Positions 21,079 to 32,467 of a stretch of 64,000 nt of DNA are shown in pieces. The DNA is from Cricetomys ansorgei (Eukaryota > Chordata > Mammalia > Rodentia > Nesomyidae). Below the pieces are notes generated by a model. That model was not told the origin of the DNA. It ran no database searches and saw only the letters and a list, made by a program, of their open reading frames with translations. Location of the stretch: NCBI GenBank assembly GCA_026225945.1, contig JAMJFZ010002500.1:3502501-3566500 (forward strand), written 5' to 3'. The position numbers and the translations under genes are program-made. Positions within the stretch are counted from its first letter, which is position 1, and each line of letters begins with the position of its first letter.

Positions 21079-21303
21079 AGCTGGGAATGTGGTTGGGGTG
21101 GTATAGTGCTTGCTTATCCGGGTTCAGTTCTCATTTCTTGATAAAAGAAACAATTAGGTTACTAAAGGTATTTGAAAATAGATCAGATTTTGGCATTGTT
21201 GTGCACACATATAACACTATCATTTGGGAGGCTGAGGCACGAGGATCATGGTTTTGGAGACAGCCTGGGCTACTTTAAGAGACCTTGTCTCAGAAACAAA
21301 GAG
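21079..21303 (+). mobile_element. B4-type SINE (ID-like head fused to B1)
   Basis: 'gctgggaatgtggttggggt' with 'tagtgcttgcttatccgggtt' is an ID-like tRNA head. After a degenerate linker, 'tttgggaggctgaggcacg', 'acagcctgggctactttaaga' and 'gaccttgtctcagaaa' form a B1 tail. The order is that of B4. Confidence 0.8.
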
Positions 21304-21353
21304 CAAGGAAGGAAGGAGGGAATGAGGGAGGAAGGGAGAGGGGAAGGGAGGTA
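21304..21353. repeat. (GGAA)n purine tract
   Basis: Imperfect GGAA/GGGA units extend from the tail of the preceding B4 SINE. Confidence 0.9.
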
Positions 21354-21799
21354 GGAATTCTATGTTACCGTTCTGACCATACTGTGGAGCCTCAACTTTA
21401 CTGTGCATTCTCATCTCAGATCCTTTTGTAAAAAGTGGGATGGCCCAGAAATGCCATCTACAGTGATTTTTAATAAATCTAATTTCCAACAGAATTCTGC
21501 CATGCTTAGCCTCCTCTGAAAAAAGTCCATTCCCAGAGAGGCAGCCTCTGTCCCAGAAAATGCAGAGCTATGGAGAATATACCTTAAGTGTTTCTAGGGG
21601 AAAGCAAGCACTTTGAAATAGGAAAAAATAAATTAAAAATAAATAACTAATTAAAAAAAAAAAAACACAAACGTTTGAGCCAGGAGAGGCCTCAGGTTCT
21701 CTAGGTCAGGGATATCTGATTCCACTTTCCTGCTACTTTAAGCCCCTGGCTCTTCATGGCTGCCTCCTCCAGGCAGAAGTGTGCAAGAGGAAGTAAGAC

Positions 21800-21965
21800 A
21801 AAGCAAGACTAAGACTTAACCCCGTTCTCCCATGTTAGAACTGTATGACTTTCCCCCATCAGCCTCAGTGGCCTATTTGAAGTAGATGAAGATAATAAAG
21901 CCTACCGAATAAGAGTATGCTGGGATCAAAGATAAAACAATGCCTTTGATCACCTGACATGTGAG
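21800..21965 (+). mobile_element. MIR-like ancient SINE (candidate)
   Basis: 'tgtatgactttcccccatca', 'gcctcagtggcctatttga', 'agataataaagcctaccga' and 'gataaaacaatgcctttgat' match the order of the MIR core and 3' region in sense. Divergence is high. Confidence 0.45.
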
Positions 21966-22121
21966 AGGACCTCTACAGAGGTAAGTTCTTTTCTTTCCCG
22001 ATTTTCTTGACAAAATAGCTTCAGCTATACCTGAAGTAAAAGCTAAATCAAAAAAGCCTAGAGAACATGGGCAACCAAGAATGGCAAGTATCAATGACTA
22101 GTACCTTGCAAATGTATTTTG

Positions 22122-22245
22122 TTAGCCTAGCAGGGTGGCAGGCATCTACAACCCCATTACCCAAAACCAAAGCAGGGAGATAGCAAGACTGATTCCATCT
22201 TGAGATAAAACAGTGAAATTCTGCCTCAGAGCAATAAAAAAGAAA
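22122..22245 (+). mobile_element. B1-like SINE (degenerate)
   Basis: 'agcagggtggcaggcatctac' through 'aaagcagggagatagcaaga' to 'attctgcctcagagcaata' keeps B1 order at low identity. Confidence 0.45.
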
Positions 22246-22249
22246 GGAA

Positions 22250-23055
22250 AGAAAAATAGAGCTTTTTGGTGGTACTAGCGATACCCAGATGATGCCAATG
22301 ACATTTATAGAGCTCTTCAGCCTCCTTAGGAGAAAGAAATTAAATAAATACAAGCAAAGTTCTATTCATATCATTCTTCAGTGGAAATGCCATGCTAAGC
22401 CACCTTGGAGCTGCATAATGTATTCTTATCTTTCTTTATCCTATCCCTGGGGGATCCCCAAGGTCAGGATTTAACAAGACTGTGCCTGTCACCAAAAATA
22501 ATGATGGGATACCATTCAGGACAACCTGCACTAACAAGGTGAGAGGGCTGCACAGACAGAGAACATTATCTGCTCCCAGGAGCAGATTTGAAGAGACATC
22601 AGTATGCTCTTAGAGCAAACTTGCTTAAAAAGCATGGCCTCGGTACCAGACTCATGAGTTGAATTTAATTATGTTATAATGCCACTACCTTATTCATTTC
22701 TCTAATGCATTATCGAGAACAGCCAGAGCCATTTAGTAATCTGCAGAGCCCTTTAGTGATCTTGAAGTAATTAATGCCCATTGGCATTGAGAGGTGGTTT
22801 GCAGTGAATGAAAACTCACCTTGCAGCATTCTAGGTGAAGGAAGTAAGAGGTCTTTACACCAGAAGCAAAAGCCCTCAAAGGCCTGTGCTTCTCATCTTG
22901 TTCCAAATATTAACAGAGACAAGGACCAAACCACTGACCACTGACTCCATATCAGTATTCTGGACAGTGTTCCAGATCCTTCCACTACTGTGTGTCTCCT
23001 TGGGACATTTGACTTTCTGGGAACCACAACACAACTCTCTACTTAAGCTGTTTCC
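22250..23055. other. Intergenic, no repeat recognised
   Basis: This is single-copy sequence between a degenerate SINE and the hAT element. No gene is supported. Confidence 0.4.
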
Positions 23056-23063
23056 TTCTAAGG

Positions 23064-23286
23064 CAGCAGTTCTCAACCTATGGGTAACACCTTTGGGGGT
23101 CAAATGACCCTTTCACAGGGGTTGTCCAAGACCATCTACATATCAGATATTCCCATTACAGTTCATAAGAGTAGCAAAATTACAGTTATGAAGTAGCAAC
23201 GAAAATAATTTTATGATTGTGGGGGTCACCAAAATGTGAGGAACTGTAGTAAAGGGTTACAGCATCATGAAGGTTGAGAACCACTG
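23064..23286. mobile_element. URR1-type hAT-Charlie element with 8-bp target duplication
   Basis: The terminal inverted repeats read 'cagcagttctcaacc' at the left and 'ggttgagaaccactg' at the right. The flanks are 'ttctaagg' (23056-23063) and 'ttctaagc' (23287-23294), a 7/8 match to the 8-bp duplication expected of hAT transposons. The interior 'gcaaaattacagttatgaag' is typical of the rodent URR1 family. It encodes no transposase and depended on an autonomous relative. Confidence 0.9.
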
Positions 23287-23319
23287 TTCTAAGCGATGTG
23301 ACTGGATTGAATTTAATAT

Positions 23320-23430
23320 CAACAACCCAGTATTGGCATGCACATGTTCTCCTAGCACTGCGGAGGCTAAAGTGGAAGGACCAATTGAACACAGGAGTTC
23401 AAAGCCAGCCTGAGCAACATGAAAAGTCCT
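23320..23430 (+). mobile_element. B1-like SINE
   Basis: 'tggcatgcacatgttctcct', 'agcactgcggaggctaaag', 'ggagttcaaagccagcct' and 'gagcaacatgaaaag' give an old B1. Confidence 0.6.
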
Positions 23431-23619
23431 TGCATCAATTTTTAGAAGGTTAATATCTTTAAATTATAGCCAGAATTGCAAAATATGAACCATAAATAGT
23501 TATAAATTCATACTAAGTAAGAGAAGAGAGAAATAGTATTACCCAAATTAGGGAAGAGACTTCAAGAGGAAAAATTCCACCAGTATTCTTCAGAGAAAAC
23601 ATGGAAATAAAACATGATA

Positions 23620-23830
23620 GAAAATGATATGGTAGGCATAGTAGCTTACACTGATAACCCTGGCTGCTTGGGAGGCTAAAGCAGAGGGATCACAATTTGG
23701 GCCACCTTGGACTGCTTAATGAGACTCTCCCACCCCAAAATAAAAAGAGTCTGGCAATGTAAACTTAGTGGGAAAGCTCTTGCTTAACTTAGGTTCAATC
23801 TGCAGTACACAGAGAGAAAGAGAGAGAGAC
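23620..23830 (+). mobile_element. B1/B4-like SINE pair
   Basis: A B1-like part ('tggtaggcatagtagcttac', 'ttgggaggctaaagcagag') is followed by an ID-like part ('ctcttgcttaacttaggtt') and a short GA/CA tail. It could be a B4 relative or two adjacent SINEs. Confidence 0.55.
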
Positions 23831-24039
23831 ACACACACAGACACATTAGGACTAAATCAACATCTCTTACAGAGTGACTTACTTCCAAGGATGAGTCAAC
23901 CACCTGTTTGGAAGAAAGTTATTTTGGAATATCCATGGATATTACAATAAACAATAGTCTGTCTTTTGGGGAAAAAAGATAAAAAATAGCATGTTTTTAA
24001 TTTTTTCCTGCTAATTTAATTGTTGTCTGGTTGATTGGA

Positions 24040-24714
24040 CCAGAAATGTTCTATACCATAAATATAAACAACAAAAGAAAAAAACATAAATATATTGGAC
24101 TTCAAGATAATTAAAAACGTGCTCAAAATAAGTCCGGCAAGAAAGTAAAAAGTCAGCTCCCACAAAGAAGAAAATATCTCAAAATCTGTTATGATGGGCT
24201 GACATTCAGGACATTAAAGCTCATAATGTCAATAATAAAGAGACACATAACCCAATCACAATTGTGCAAAGATAATTTCTTTGCCAGAGAAGATATATCA
24301 ACTTCTAGTGAACAAATTGGAAGATGTTGAAAGATACTAACACCAGACAGTGCTAACCAAATCCATGGTGCTATGCTCCTGTGAGCCATTAGTATGCCTG
24401 GAACAAGAGAGGCAGACCTCAGACCATAGTAGGTGTCTGTGAGGATGTAGAGAAAGTGGAATCTTCGTGCATTGTGGTTGCAACATTGAGCTTCCACTTG
24501 GCAAAATACTTAGGCAGTTCTTCAAATTGCTAACAATAGAGTTACCAAATACAACACAACTATCGATTCTATGGGATATAACCATGAGAAATGAAAGCAT
24601 GTGTCCCCAAAAAGGTTGCTTACAAATACATGTTCATCAGACCAGTGTTCATACTGATCACAACATAGAAATAACCAAAACACCTATCGGCCGACAAGTA
24701 GATAACAGATATGG
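24040..24714 (+). mobile_element. Ancient L1 (L1M-type) ORF2 3' region, left part
   Basis: 'gtgaggatgtagagaaagtgg', 'gcattgtggttgcaacattg', 'cttaggcagttcttcaaatt' and 'gggatataaccatgagaaatg' follow the 3' end of L1 ORF2 in sense, at old-element divergence. The homology resumes after an LTR at 25106. It is non-functional. Confidence 0.75.
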
Positions 24715-25105
24715 TGTCCTAGTTTCATATCTGTTGCTATCATTCTTTAAAAAAAAAAAATGCCTTGGAAATCTCATCGTATTTCAGCTCACCATTCTGG
24801 GTGAGCTGTCCGTCACAGCAGGGAAGCCACCGTAGCCAGAATTTTGAAGCAACGACTCACATTTGTCAAGAGCGAGAAAGAAATGAGTGTAGACTTAATG
24901 TCAGCTAGCTTGCTCTACTTTGATATAATCCAGATTAAGAAGCAGAATAGTACTGTCCATTTTCAGGCTGTCTTCCCACATTAATTAAAGAGATCCAGAC
25001 AATTCCCCATAGACATGCCCACAAACCAACCTGATCTATACAGTTATTTGTTGAGACTCTCTTCCTAAATGATCCTGGATTGTGTCGAGGTGACAATTAA
25101 AACTA
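24715..25105 (-). mobile_element. ERVL-MaLR LTR inserted in ancient L1
   Basis: It starts 'tgtcctagtttcatatctgt' and continues to 'cattctgggtgagctgtcc' and 'agacaattccccatagacat', ending near 'gaggtgacaattaaaacta'. This is an antisense MaLR LTR. L1 homology lies on both sides. I could not establish a 5-bp duplication. Confidence 0.7.
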
Positions 25106-25420
25106 TGTCACATGTGAGATCTCTATATAAGGGAGGTTGCTCAGTAGTAAGGAGTAATGTACTGAAACATGACACAAGATGCAGTGGATGGACCCTAAAT
25201 ACAGGATGCAAAGTAAAATAAAACCCAGTCACAATGTGTAAATTGCATGATTCCATTGATATGAAATGTCTGCAGCAGGGAAATCTATAGACACGGTCTG
25301 CTAGTGGATGCCAAAGCACAGGGAGAGGGGAGCAGAGAACAACTGGCAGGGTTGAGAGAAACATCCTAAAGTTCTATCACAGCAATTAGAAAATTTTTAA
25401 AGGGTGAATGGGGAAGAGGT
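25106..25420 (+). mobile_element. Ancient L1 3' region, right part
   Basis: 'gctcagtagtaaggagtaat', 'gtaaattgcatgattccatt' and 'ctagtggatgccaaagcac' continue the L1 3'-terminal region interrupted at 24714. Confidence 0.65.
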
Positions 25421-25559
25421 TATCCCCCACATCACAAGCCACCTTAATATGTTACCACACTAAACAACTCAGCTGATAGCCAGCATCGGCTATACTGCAC
25501 TCCGTGTACCACTTTTGTGGGAGAAATGTGTTTCTCTACCCTACTGACTCTGTTCTAAA

Positions 25560-25682
25560 CAGATAGAGTATTGCTAAGCAGCCCCAAACTCATGGTCTGG
25601 TTTGACTAACTTCAAATCTCAATCCTCCTGCCTCACCCTCCCAAGTGCTGGGATTATAAGCATGTACCCCTGTGCCAGGTTG
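25560..25682 (-). mobile_element. B1 SINE, partial
   Basis: The reverse complement 'cctggcacaggggtacatgc', 'cagcacttgggagggtgagg', 'caggaggattgagatttgaa' is a B1 left half. Confidence 0.75.
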
Positions 25683-26027
25683 ACACTTATGGCATGCATT
25701 GACCGATAGCAATTGTGTGGACCTGAGCATACACCAGTTACAAAGAAAAGATTCAAAGTGCCCTGTGTTTTGCTAGGTCTCCCTGTGGCTCCTGACAGAG
25801 GTTGTAAGGTAGTCATACCAGTGATCTGATGGTCCCTCAGCTCAGATCCCAGAGAGATTTGAAAATGGGTCTGACTGGAACCTCCCCAAGTCTAGCCAAT
25901 CCCCTTGGACCAGGCAGGGCTTTTGTCAACTTACGAATCTATAAGCAAAAGTTCCTTGGCATGAACCATCAGTATTTTAAAGCTTTTTAATGTCACAGTA
26001 AATCAGCTATTGACAAAAAGGGATAAG

Positions 26028-26115
26028 AGTTGGCAGTGTCAGTGAAAGCCAAAGTGTGTGCTTAGCATGTGTGAGGCCATAGGTTTAATCTCAGCACCAA
26101 ACAAATAAATAAGGA
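26028..26115 (+). mobile_element. ID-like SINE
   Basis: 'tgtgtgcttagcatgtgtga', 'ggccataggtttaatctcag' and 'caccaaacaaataaata' give the short tRNA-Ala-like ID head with an A-rich tail. The copy is diverged. Confidence 0.65.
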
Positions 26116-26129
26116 GGGAGATATATGTA

Positions 26130-27370
26130 ACTTGTTAGCTTGTGTATTCAAAAATTCACTTTCAGAGCCACGCAAGAATCTAATAATCCAGCAGTCCTTG
26201 AGGTGATGAGCAGGATGACTGAGTACGTAACAAGATGGTTTGGAGCATTTTTCACAGCCTCATATATTTTTTAAATTGTGAACTGTGAGAGTAAAGATTA
26301 CCTTCAAGCCATCATATGAAAAAGCACTCTGTGAATTCTTTTGAATAAAATAGGTGTTATTAATTTGAGCCATCCGTGTAGAAAAACAATTCCAGCATGC
26401 TAGCATAAAATAAGGAAATACCAAAATGCTCTTATAGAGCCAGAGACTTACACAGGCATCTGAAAGCTGGCGTCACGCCAAGCGATCGGGGTGCAAAACC
26501 CCGCAGTCAGTTACCTCCTTTTTCGAAACTGCCTGTCACAAAGCAGTCATTTTGGTAAAGCCATTTAATTGCTTTTTTTCATTTGTTAAGTGAGAAGAAG
26601 ACTGTTAATGCGTTCTAAGAAAGCAATCACCACAGATTTGTTCTGTAAGTTCTAGTGATGACTAAATGATTGGAAGGTAATTGCCCCAAGGCTCACTGCA
26701 AACACGGTACTCAGAAATTAAGGCAACATAGCAAAATTCAAGATTATTCATCTTGTTTTCTCTTTGCTGAAAGGTAGTTTCACTAGCCTGTTCTCACAAG
26801 ATGATAGTGGTCAGGTACTTATTTTCCTTGCAGTTGAAATTAGTTTCCCTAATTTTTTTTTCAAGTTTCCTAAAAACTAATTATCACCAAATCCTTAATG
26901 AAACCAATAAAAATGTTGTATGTGATACTCTGAGACTGCTGGTAATGAATTCTATAAAGAGAAATTGCGCATAAGCAGCTTTTAACTTTAGATAGTCAGC
27001 AACAAGAAAAAAGGCTCAAGCCCACAGACAGCCCTTGGTCAAGCTGAGACTTTCTTCAGTCTCCCGTGGTTCTCTCTGTTGCTGTCAGACTCTAGGAACT
27101 TTAGGAGTCAGAGACCCTTTTTTGCAAAGCAACAGTATCACAAACACATGTTGACCTCAAGCCAAGAGCAGCTCCAGTCACTTCAAATCACAGTTTTTCT
27201 TGTGAAAGCAAGTAAGGATGTTTTCACTGATTAAGTAGGTAGAAAGAGAATGGAAGGGAAAATAAATTCATCTCTTTGCACCCAGGGGAAGGAAAATTGG
27301 GTTTTGTGCAGCTCATCAAATCTAATCTAACCCAACTGTGATATATAAACAAGGACACAGACTCTCATGA
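26130..27370. other. Repeat-free intergenic block
   Basis: About 1.2 kb has no SINE, LTR or microsatellite that I can see, which is unusual in this window. It is AT-rich with many homeodomain-like 'taat' cores and an isolated CpG-bearing patch ('gcgtcacgccaagcgatcgg' at 26470-26489). No open reading frame of note. It is a candidate for conserved noncoding sequence. Confidence 0.4.
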
Positions 27371-27383
27371 ACACAGACACTCT

Positions 27384-27384
<1 letters not shown>

Positions 27385-27456
<72 letters not shown>
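27385..27456. repeat. (CT)n(GT)n compound microsatellite
   Basis: About 40 bp of CT dinucleotides passes directly into about 28 bp of GT dinucleotides. Confidence 0.97.
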
Positions 27457-27519
27457 ATTATAGAAAATTGAAATCCTACTGAATACTAGAATAGCTGAAA
27501 TTCAGAGACTTTCTTTACA

Positions 27520-28265
27520 CTCTGTATTGACCAGCCTTTGCTACTCTTAACAAAATATTTAAAATAATTGACTTCAAAAGAAAGGTTCATTTTGTCTCCT
27601 AGGTTCAGAGGACTTGGCACATGTGTGGAGTAGATGAAGTCCTGCGTGAATGTGTATTAACATGAACAGCCATGTCATGGAAGCCAGTCCCTCAGATCCA
27701 TGGGAATAGCAAGACTTTCCTCTGGTCAGAATAGGAGTATTTATATTGTATACAGAAACTACCAACCACAGCCTCCTCCTCCATTAAGACTGACTGCAAC
27801 TTGAGACTGCTTCCCTACAGAGGCCTCCTAACTAACTAGCTATCTCTCTGCCTCCTCCTCCTCCACTCCTGCTGGTGGTATGTCTCCAGCAGAGAGTAAA
27901 TGGCACATCTGATCCCAGCTTTCTGTATGTGTGTCTGTCCTTTCTTTCTCCCTGTCGCCCCAGTTAGGTCAGTCCCTAAGCCGTGTAGGTTGTAGCAGAT
28001 ACCAGGCTGGCCGGCCCTCTGTTCTGGGGTTTGTGGTGGGCAGCATGTGGGAGGAATATCAGAGTAAGTTGTTCAGCTCACGCCAGCCTGAGAAGGAAAC
28101 ACAGTAACAGGAATGGAGTAAGGGTCCCTGCAATGACGCACTCCCAATAGCTTAACTTTCTCTTTCCTACTCTGACCCACCTCTTAAAAGCATCGCCACT
28201 TCATAAGTGTCATAGGTTGTCAACCAAGTCTTTACCGTGTGGCCTTGAAGGGACACTTACTGAAC
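27520..28265 (-). mobile_element. Degenerate ERVL-MaLR LTR(s)
   Basis: 'cctttgctactcttaacaaa' with 'gaaaggttcattttgtctcc' resembles the antisense start of a MaLR LTR. 'acccacctcttaaaagcatc' to 'tggccttgaagggacact' resembles the other end. The length exceeds one LTR, so two may be present. Confidence 0.4.
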
Positions 28266-28519
28266 TGTGGTGCTGCTTGCCATAATGATCTGTATCATGC
28301 AGCACTCGAGGAAGAGCATGGATGGAAGGGCGTGGAATTTTGGTGAGCACTTGAAGGCAGTTTACTCATCAGTTTTCTGAATATTCGCCTGCTTTCCCCC
28401 AGGTCACACAGGACTCATCAAGATCAGGGTAGGATTGACTGTCCGATCCTTTGGGCTATCTTATGGTCCCAAGAGGTTGTGTGTCTTCCAACCACAATTA
28501 TTACCAAAGTGGAATTCCG

Positions 28520-28645
28520 TTGTTGTTTATTTCCTTGTTTGTTTCTGACACAAATCTCACTAAATGGCAGAGATGAGACTTGAACTTAAATTTCTTCATC
28601 TCTCAGATTTTGAGATTATAGGTATGTGTATCCATCCCTAATAAT
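28520..28645 (-). mobile_element. B1-like SINE (degenerate)
   Basis: A T-rich start, 'aaatggcagagatgagactt' and 'gattttgagattataggtat' retain the order of an antisense B1. Confidence 0.4.
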
Positions 28646-28649
28646 TATT

Positions 28650-30160
28650 ACTGTTTTTAAGGCTATTTATAACCTAAGTAAAAAAGAATGAGGTTGTCAT
28701 AAGATCATGTCCTTCATTTTTTAAGATATTTAAGATCATGTTCTTAATTTTTGTGTTAATACAATTGAAAATACTTTAATATAATCCATATTTTACCTTA
28801 CATTTTCTCTTTTCAGTTGGGATGGGTTTCCCCGGATTTGGACTTAAAATCTGCAATTACTTTTCCTTTTTTTTCCAAGTTCACCACTTCAAATTTATGC
28901 TCGAGTTAAAATATATTTGTGCTTCACGGATCCTTAGGAAAGTCAAAGGCTTGCCATGCCATCCTATGTCAATTTTTTTTTCCTTCTAAGAATGGCAACC
29001 TGGATCTCTGAGGCTGTATAGGAGGAAGTCGTTTATAACAGGGGTATAGTTCTTAGAATACCACACAATACCAATAAAAGTATAAAATATTTATTAAACA
29101 ACACCACAAAATTGTCAAAGGAGCAAGAATGAAAAAGACACATGATAGACAGTGAAAACAGAGAAGAAAGGTGAGCTGGAGCTCGGCTGCTGCCCTGAAA
29201 CAGGCGCCATTTGTGACGTCTGCTTGCACATGTATGGGTGTTTCCTGGCCAGCAGGTCATCGCCAGAGGGCGGAGACCGTAAGAAACTGTGAAACGCTCA
29301 CAGGAGCAGAGAGACAGAATGAGTCGCACGAAGAGGCAAGATACCAAAGAGAGGCAAGGAGGAGAGCAGAAGCTCTGCAGAGCCGTTGTCCCTCTAGGAA
29401 TGTTCCTGTCCAGAGACAGAATGATTTACAAGCCATAACTCTCACTTTGCCATCCAAACATTCCTACCCCTCGGCTGTGGTCCTGAGTCTGGAGCTATGA
29501 GTCTCAGCATAGCCCTGTGGAAAGCAGGGAACCTGCTTTTTATAATCTCACGGTGAAAAAGCATTAGAGTTCAGAGCTGGCCAGAGACACCACAGTCGAT
29601 ATACCCAGGGCTCAGAAGCAAGCACTAACGTTCTACATCTTGGGCTCTGAGATGAGTAAAAGATAGATTGAGCCTTTCAAAATAATACATACATGAGGCA
29701 GTTGAATAATAAAACTACTCAATAAGAAGAGTGGTTTTAAATACACAAATAAAGCTTCCTGTATCAGCAGACTCTGGAGTGTTACCCCAAGCCCCACTTC
29801 ACATACCCAGAGGAGAAAAGGCGATGCCTCACTGTGACATAAAAGTTACAGGTTCTACCCTTCGTGCATGTACAATGTCTACCTTCAAAAATAAAAAAAA
29901 AAAATTCTCAACCATGCCGAGAAATAGGAACATATGACTGTAACCCACAGGAAGGACAACAGAAAATAGACCCCAAAACAACATCATAAGTAAACAGACA
30001 AAACTTTTAAAGTCACCATGTACGTGAGTATAACAGCAAAGATGGAGAAAATGGGTTAAGAACAGTGGCTTTGGTCAGAGAATAGTAGTTTACTTAAAAA
30101 TGTAAACTTGTAATATTATATAACAACAGAAACTAGAAGCTAAGCATAAATATTAACAGA
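28650..30160. other. Intergenic, no repeat recognised
   Basis: Single-copy sequence. A 109-codon plus-strand open frame at 29171-29500 shows no recognisable domain and no splice or promoter context. Confidence 0.4.
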
Positions 30161-30163
30161 AAT

Positions 30164-30211
30164 TCCTTCCTTCCTCTCTCTCTTTCTTTCTCTCTCTCTC
30201 TCTCTGTCTGT

Positions 30212-30261
<50 letters not shown>

Positions 30262-30262
30262 A
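30164..30262. repeat. (CT)n-rich pyrimidine microsatellite
   Basis: About 100 bp of CT and CTTT units with two CTGT interruptions. It abuts an antisense B4 SINE. Confidence 0.96.
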
Positions 30263-30452
30263 GTGGTAGGGATTAAGCACAGGGCCATGAACATGCTAAG
30301 CAAAACTCTACGTTTGAGTTGCACCCAGATCTTGGGATTTTGAGAAAGTTCTGACGGTATAACCCAGGCTGGTCTTGAAACCATAGCCATCTTCTGCCTC
30401 CTCTCCCTACTGCTAGAATTTCAGGCATGTGCCACCATAACTAACTATCTTG
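30263..30452 (-). mobile_element. B4-type SINE
   Basis: The reverse complement joins a B1-like part ('ggtggcacatgcctgaaatt', 'caagaccagcctgggttat') to an ID-like part ('gcttagcatgttcatggccc'). Confidence 0.7.
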
Positions 30453-30734
30453 ATGCAGAAGAAAATAAAGTCACTCAACTGGAAGATATACCGAAAAAGG
30501 AATCAAACAGGAACACCGAGACTAAAGGTGAACAGTAGTCTAGAAGAATGAGAGGTGTTTGTCGGTGAAAAGATAGATCCTAAAGTACAGGTGGAAGGGG
30601 CATGAATTGTAAGCCATATGGAAAAGCATGTGAGAAGCCTTCAAAACTAATCAAGACATCAACTCACGGATCAAACACCAGGCTAGTGTTCTACACCTGA
30701 TAAAAATCTCTCAAACATAATAAAGAAGAAAATG

Positions 30735-30840
30735 GAAATGGCCCACAGCTGTGATCCCAGCAACTGAAGCCTAAGAAAAGAGAATATGATTTTGAAGCTA
30801 GCTTGTGCTACACAGCAAGAGCCTGTCTCCAGAAACAAAA
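30735..30840 (+). mobile_element. B1-like SINE
   Basis: 'cccacagctgtgatcccagc', 'agctagcttgtgctacacag' and 'caagagcctgtctccagaaa' form a diverged B1. Confidence 0.6.
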
Positions 30841-30984
30841 ACAAAGAGACAAAAAATGACTGAAGACAAAATGAGTATTTTCCATGGAAACAGTAACAAA
30901 AGGAAAGGTAGTGTAGCTGTGTTCATTTTCTAAAATGTGCACGTTAAGTAAAGAGTATTTCTAGGGATAAAGGTATCTTTTTCA

Positions 30985-31235
30985 GAGTCTGGAGAGATGG
31001 CTCAGTGGTGAGAAGTGGGTGTTGCTCTTCCAGAGTACCCAAGCTTGGTCCCCAGCACCCATGTGGGGCAGCTCACAACGTGTAACTCCAGCTCCAGGAG
31101 ATCTGATGCTCTCCCTCTTCTAATTTCTGTGAGCACTGCATCTATGTCACACACACACACACACACACACACACAGGCACATACACACACACACATGCAC
31201 ACACAGGCACATACACAAATAACTTTTTAAAGATA
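30985..31235 (+). mobile_element. B3-type SINE with (CA)n
   Basis: 'gtctggagagatggctcagt', 'ggtccccagcacccatgtgg', 'tgtaactccagctccaggag' and 'atctgatgctctccctcttc' are B3. A (CA)13 run (31149-31175) and further CA-rich units end the copy. Confidence 0.9.
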
Positions 31236-31779
31236 AAAATAATAATAATAAGATATAACAAATATATAATTAAATAACTATATTGGATTTCTTCCTCAGA
31301 AGTTGTATAAGAAGAAAATACTCCACTGGAACATTTTAAAGTGTACAATGATAATAAAGTCCTCCAACCTAGAATTCTTTATTCAGCAAAATGATCCTTC
31401 AAAATGAGATAAATACGGACTTTTTCAGATGATGACTGAGGGAAATTTTCATTAGTACATCTGTCTTGCAGAAAATAGTGAAAGAACTATTCAGTAAGAA
31501 ATAAAATTGTATAAATCAAATATTCAGGTTTATAGAAAGAGAGGGGAATTACAGAAGAAGTAAATATAGGTTAAGTAAAGTCCTTTTACTTTATTATTCT
31601 TAACTGATCTGACAGTTAATGGTCTTCTGAAAATAATAACAGCAACAGTGGTGATTGTTGCTCATAAGTAAGTAAAATATAATATTGCAATACTATAAGG
31701 TATGAGAAGAAGAAATCGGGGACACTCTTAAGTTATTTGTATTCCTTGGGAAGCAGTACAGTGTTGCTTGAACACATAC

Positions 31780-31885
31780 TGAGATGGTTCACACTACATC
31801 CCAGCTGGGAGATCTCAGAGACAGGAAGATCAGGAGTTCAAGGTCATCTCCATCTATACAGTGAATTCTCCGTCTCACACAAAAC
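31780..31885 (+). mobile_element. B1-like SINE (degenerate)
   Basis: 'gacaggaagatcaggagttc' with 'aaggtcatctccatctatac' and a degenerate 'ccgtctcacacaaaa' end. Confidence 0.55.
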
Positions 31886-31896
31886 AGTGCATTTAG

Positions 31897-31965
31897 AAAA
31901 GGGGGGAGGGAGGGAAGGAGGGAGGGACAGAGTGAAAGAAGGAAGGAAGGAAAGAAGGGAGAAAA
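31897..31965. repeat. (GGGA)n/(GGAA)n purine tract
   Basis: An imperfect GGGA and GGAA run follows the SINE tail. Confidence 0.9.
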
Positions 31966-31984
31966 AAATCTAAAATAATTTCCT

Positions 31985-32467
31985 AAACTGCCATTTTAGG
32001 TAACAAGAAAAGGAATTGCAAATTAAATTCAAAGTAAGCAGAAGTAAAAAAAATAACATAAATCAAAGTATGAATAGTGAATTGGGAACAGAAAATTAAT
32101 AGAAAAAGTAAACAAAAGCAAAATCTGGCTCTTTAAGAATAGCAGTGGAGGTAATAGGCTTTTGGCCGGGATGGCTGCAAAAGAAGAAAAAACGCAAATT
32201 ATTAGTATGAAAAATTAAAGAGGTGCCATGACTCCTGAAGCCATGGATTTTAAAAACCATAAGGACTATTATGAGCAAATTCAGACCCACACAAGGGCCA
32301 AAGCTTCAAAGACACAGTTTACCAAGTTCACATAAAAATAATAATCAGCTAATCAGATCAGACCTGCATCTATTAATGAAACGGAATCCATAATAATTCA
32401 TCACCTTCCAAAACACCAGACCAGGTAGTTTTGCTGGAACATTCTTCCAAACATTAAAAGAATATCT
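31985..32467 (+). mobile_element. Ancient L1 ORF2 fragment, left part
   Basis: 'acaaaagcaaaatctggctc', 'aaccataaggactattatga', 'gcaaattcagacccacacaa' and 'ttttgctggaacattcttcc' follow the reverse-transcriptase portion of L1 ORF2 in sense. The reading frame is broken. It continues after an LTR at 32821. Confidence 0.75.

Noticed and set aside
26470..26516. tRNA-like hairpin 'ggggtgcaaaacccc' considered as an RNA gene
   Set aside because: There is no B box (GGTTCRANTCC), no acceptor stem and no clover-leaf arrangement.
29262..29276. Possible CTCF site near 'gccagagggcgg'
   Set aside because: The core departs from the CTCF consensus at several informative positions, so I do not support it without a matrix score.
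29171..29500. 109-codon plus-strand frame
   Set aside because: It shows no domain, splice context, CpG island or homology I recognise. It also overlaps equally open frames on the other strand.
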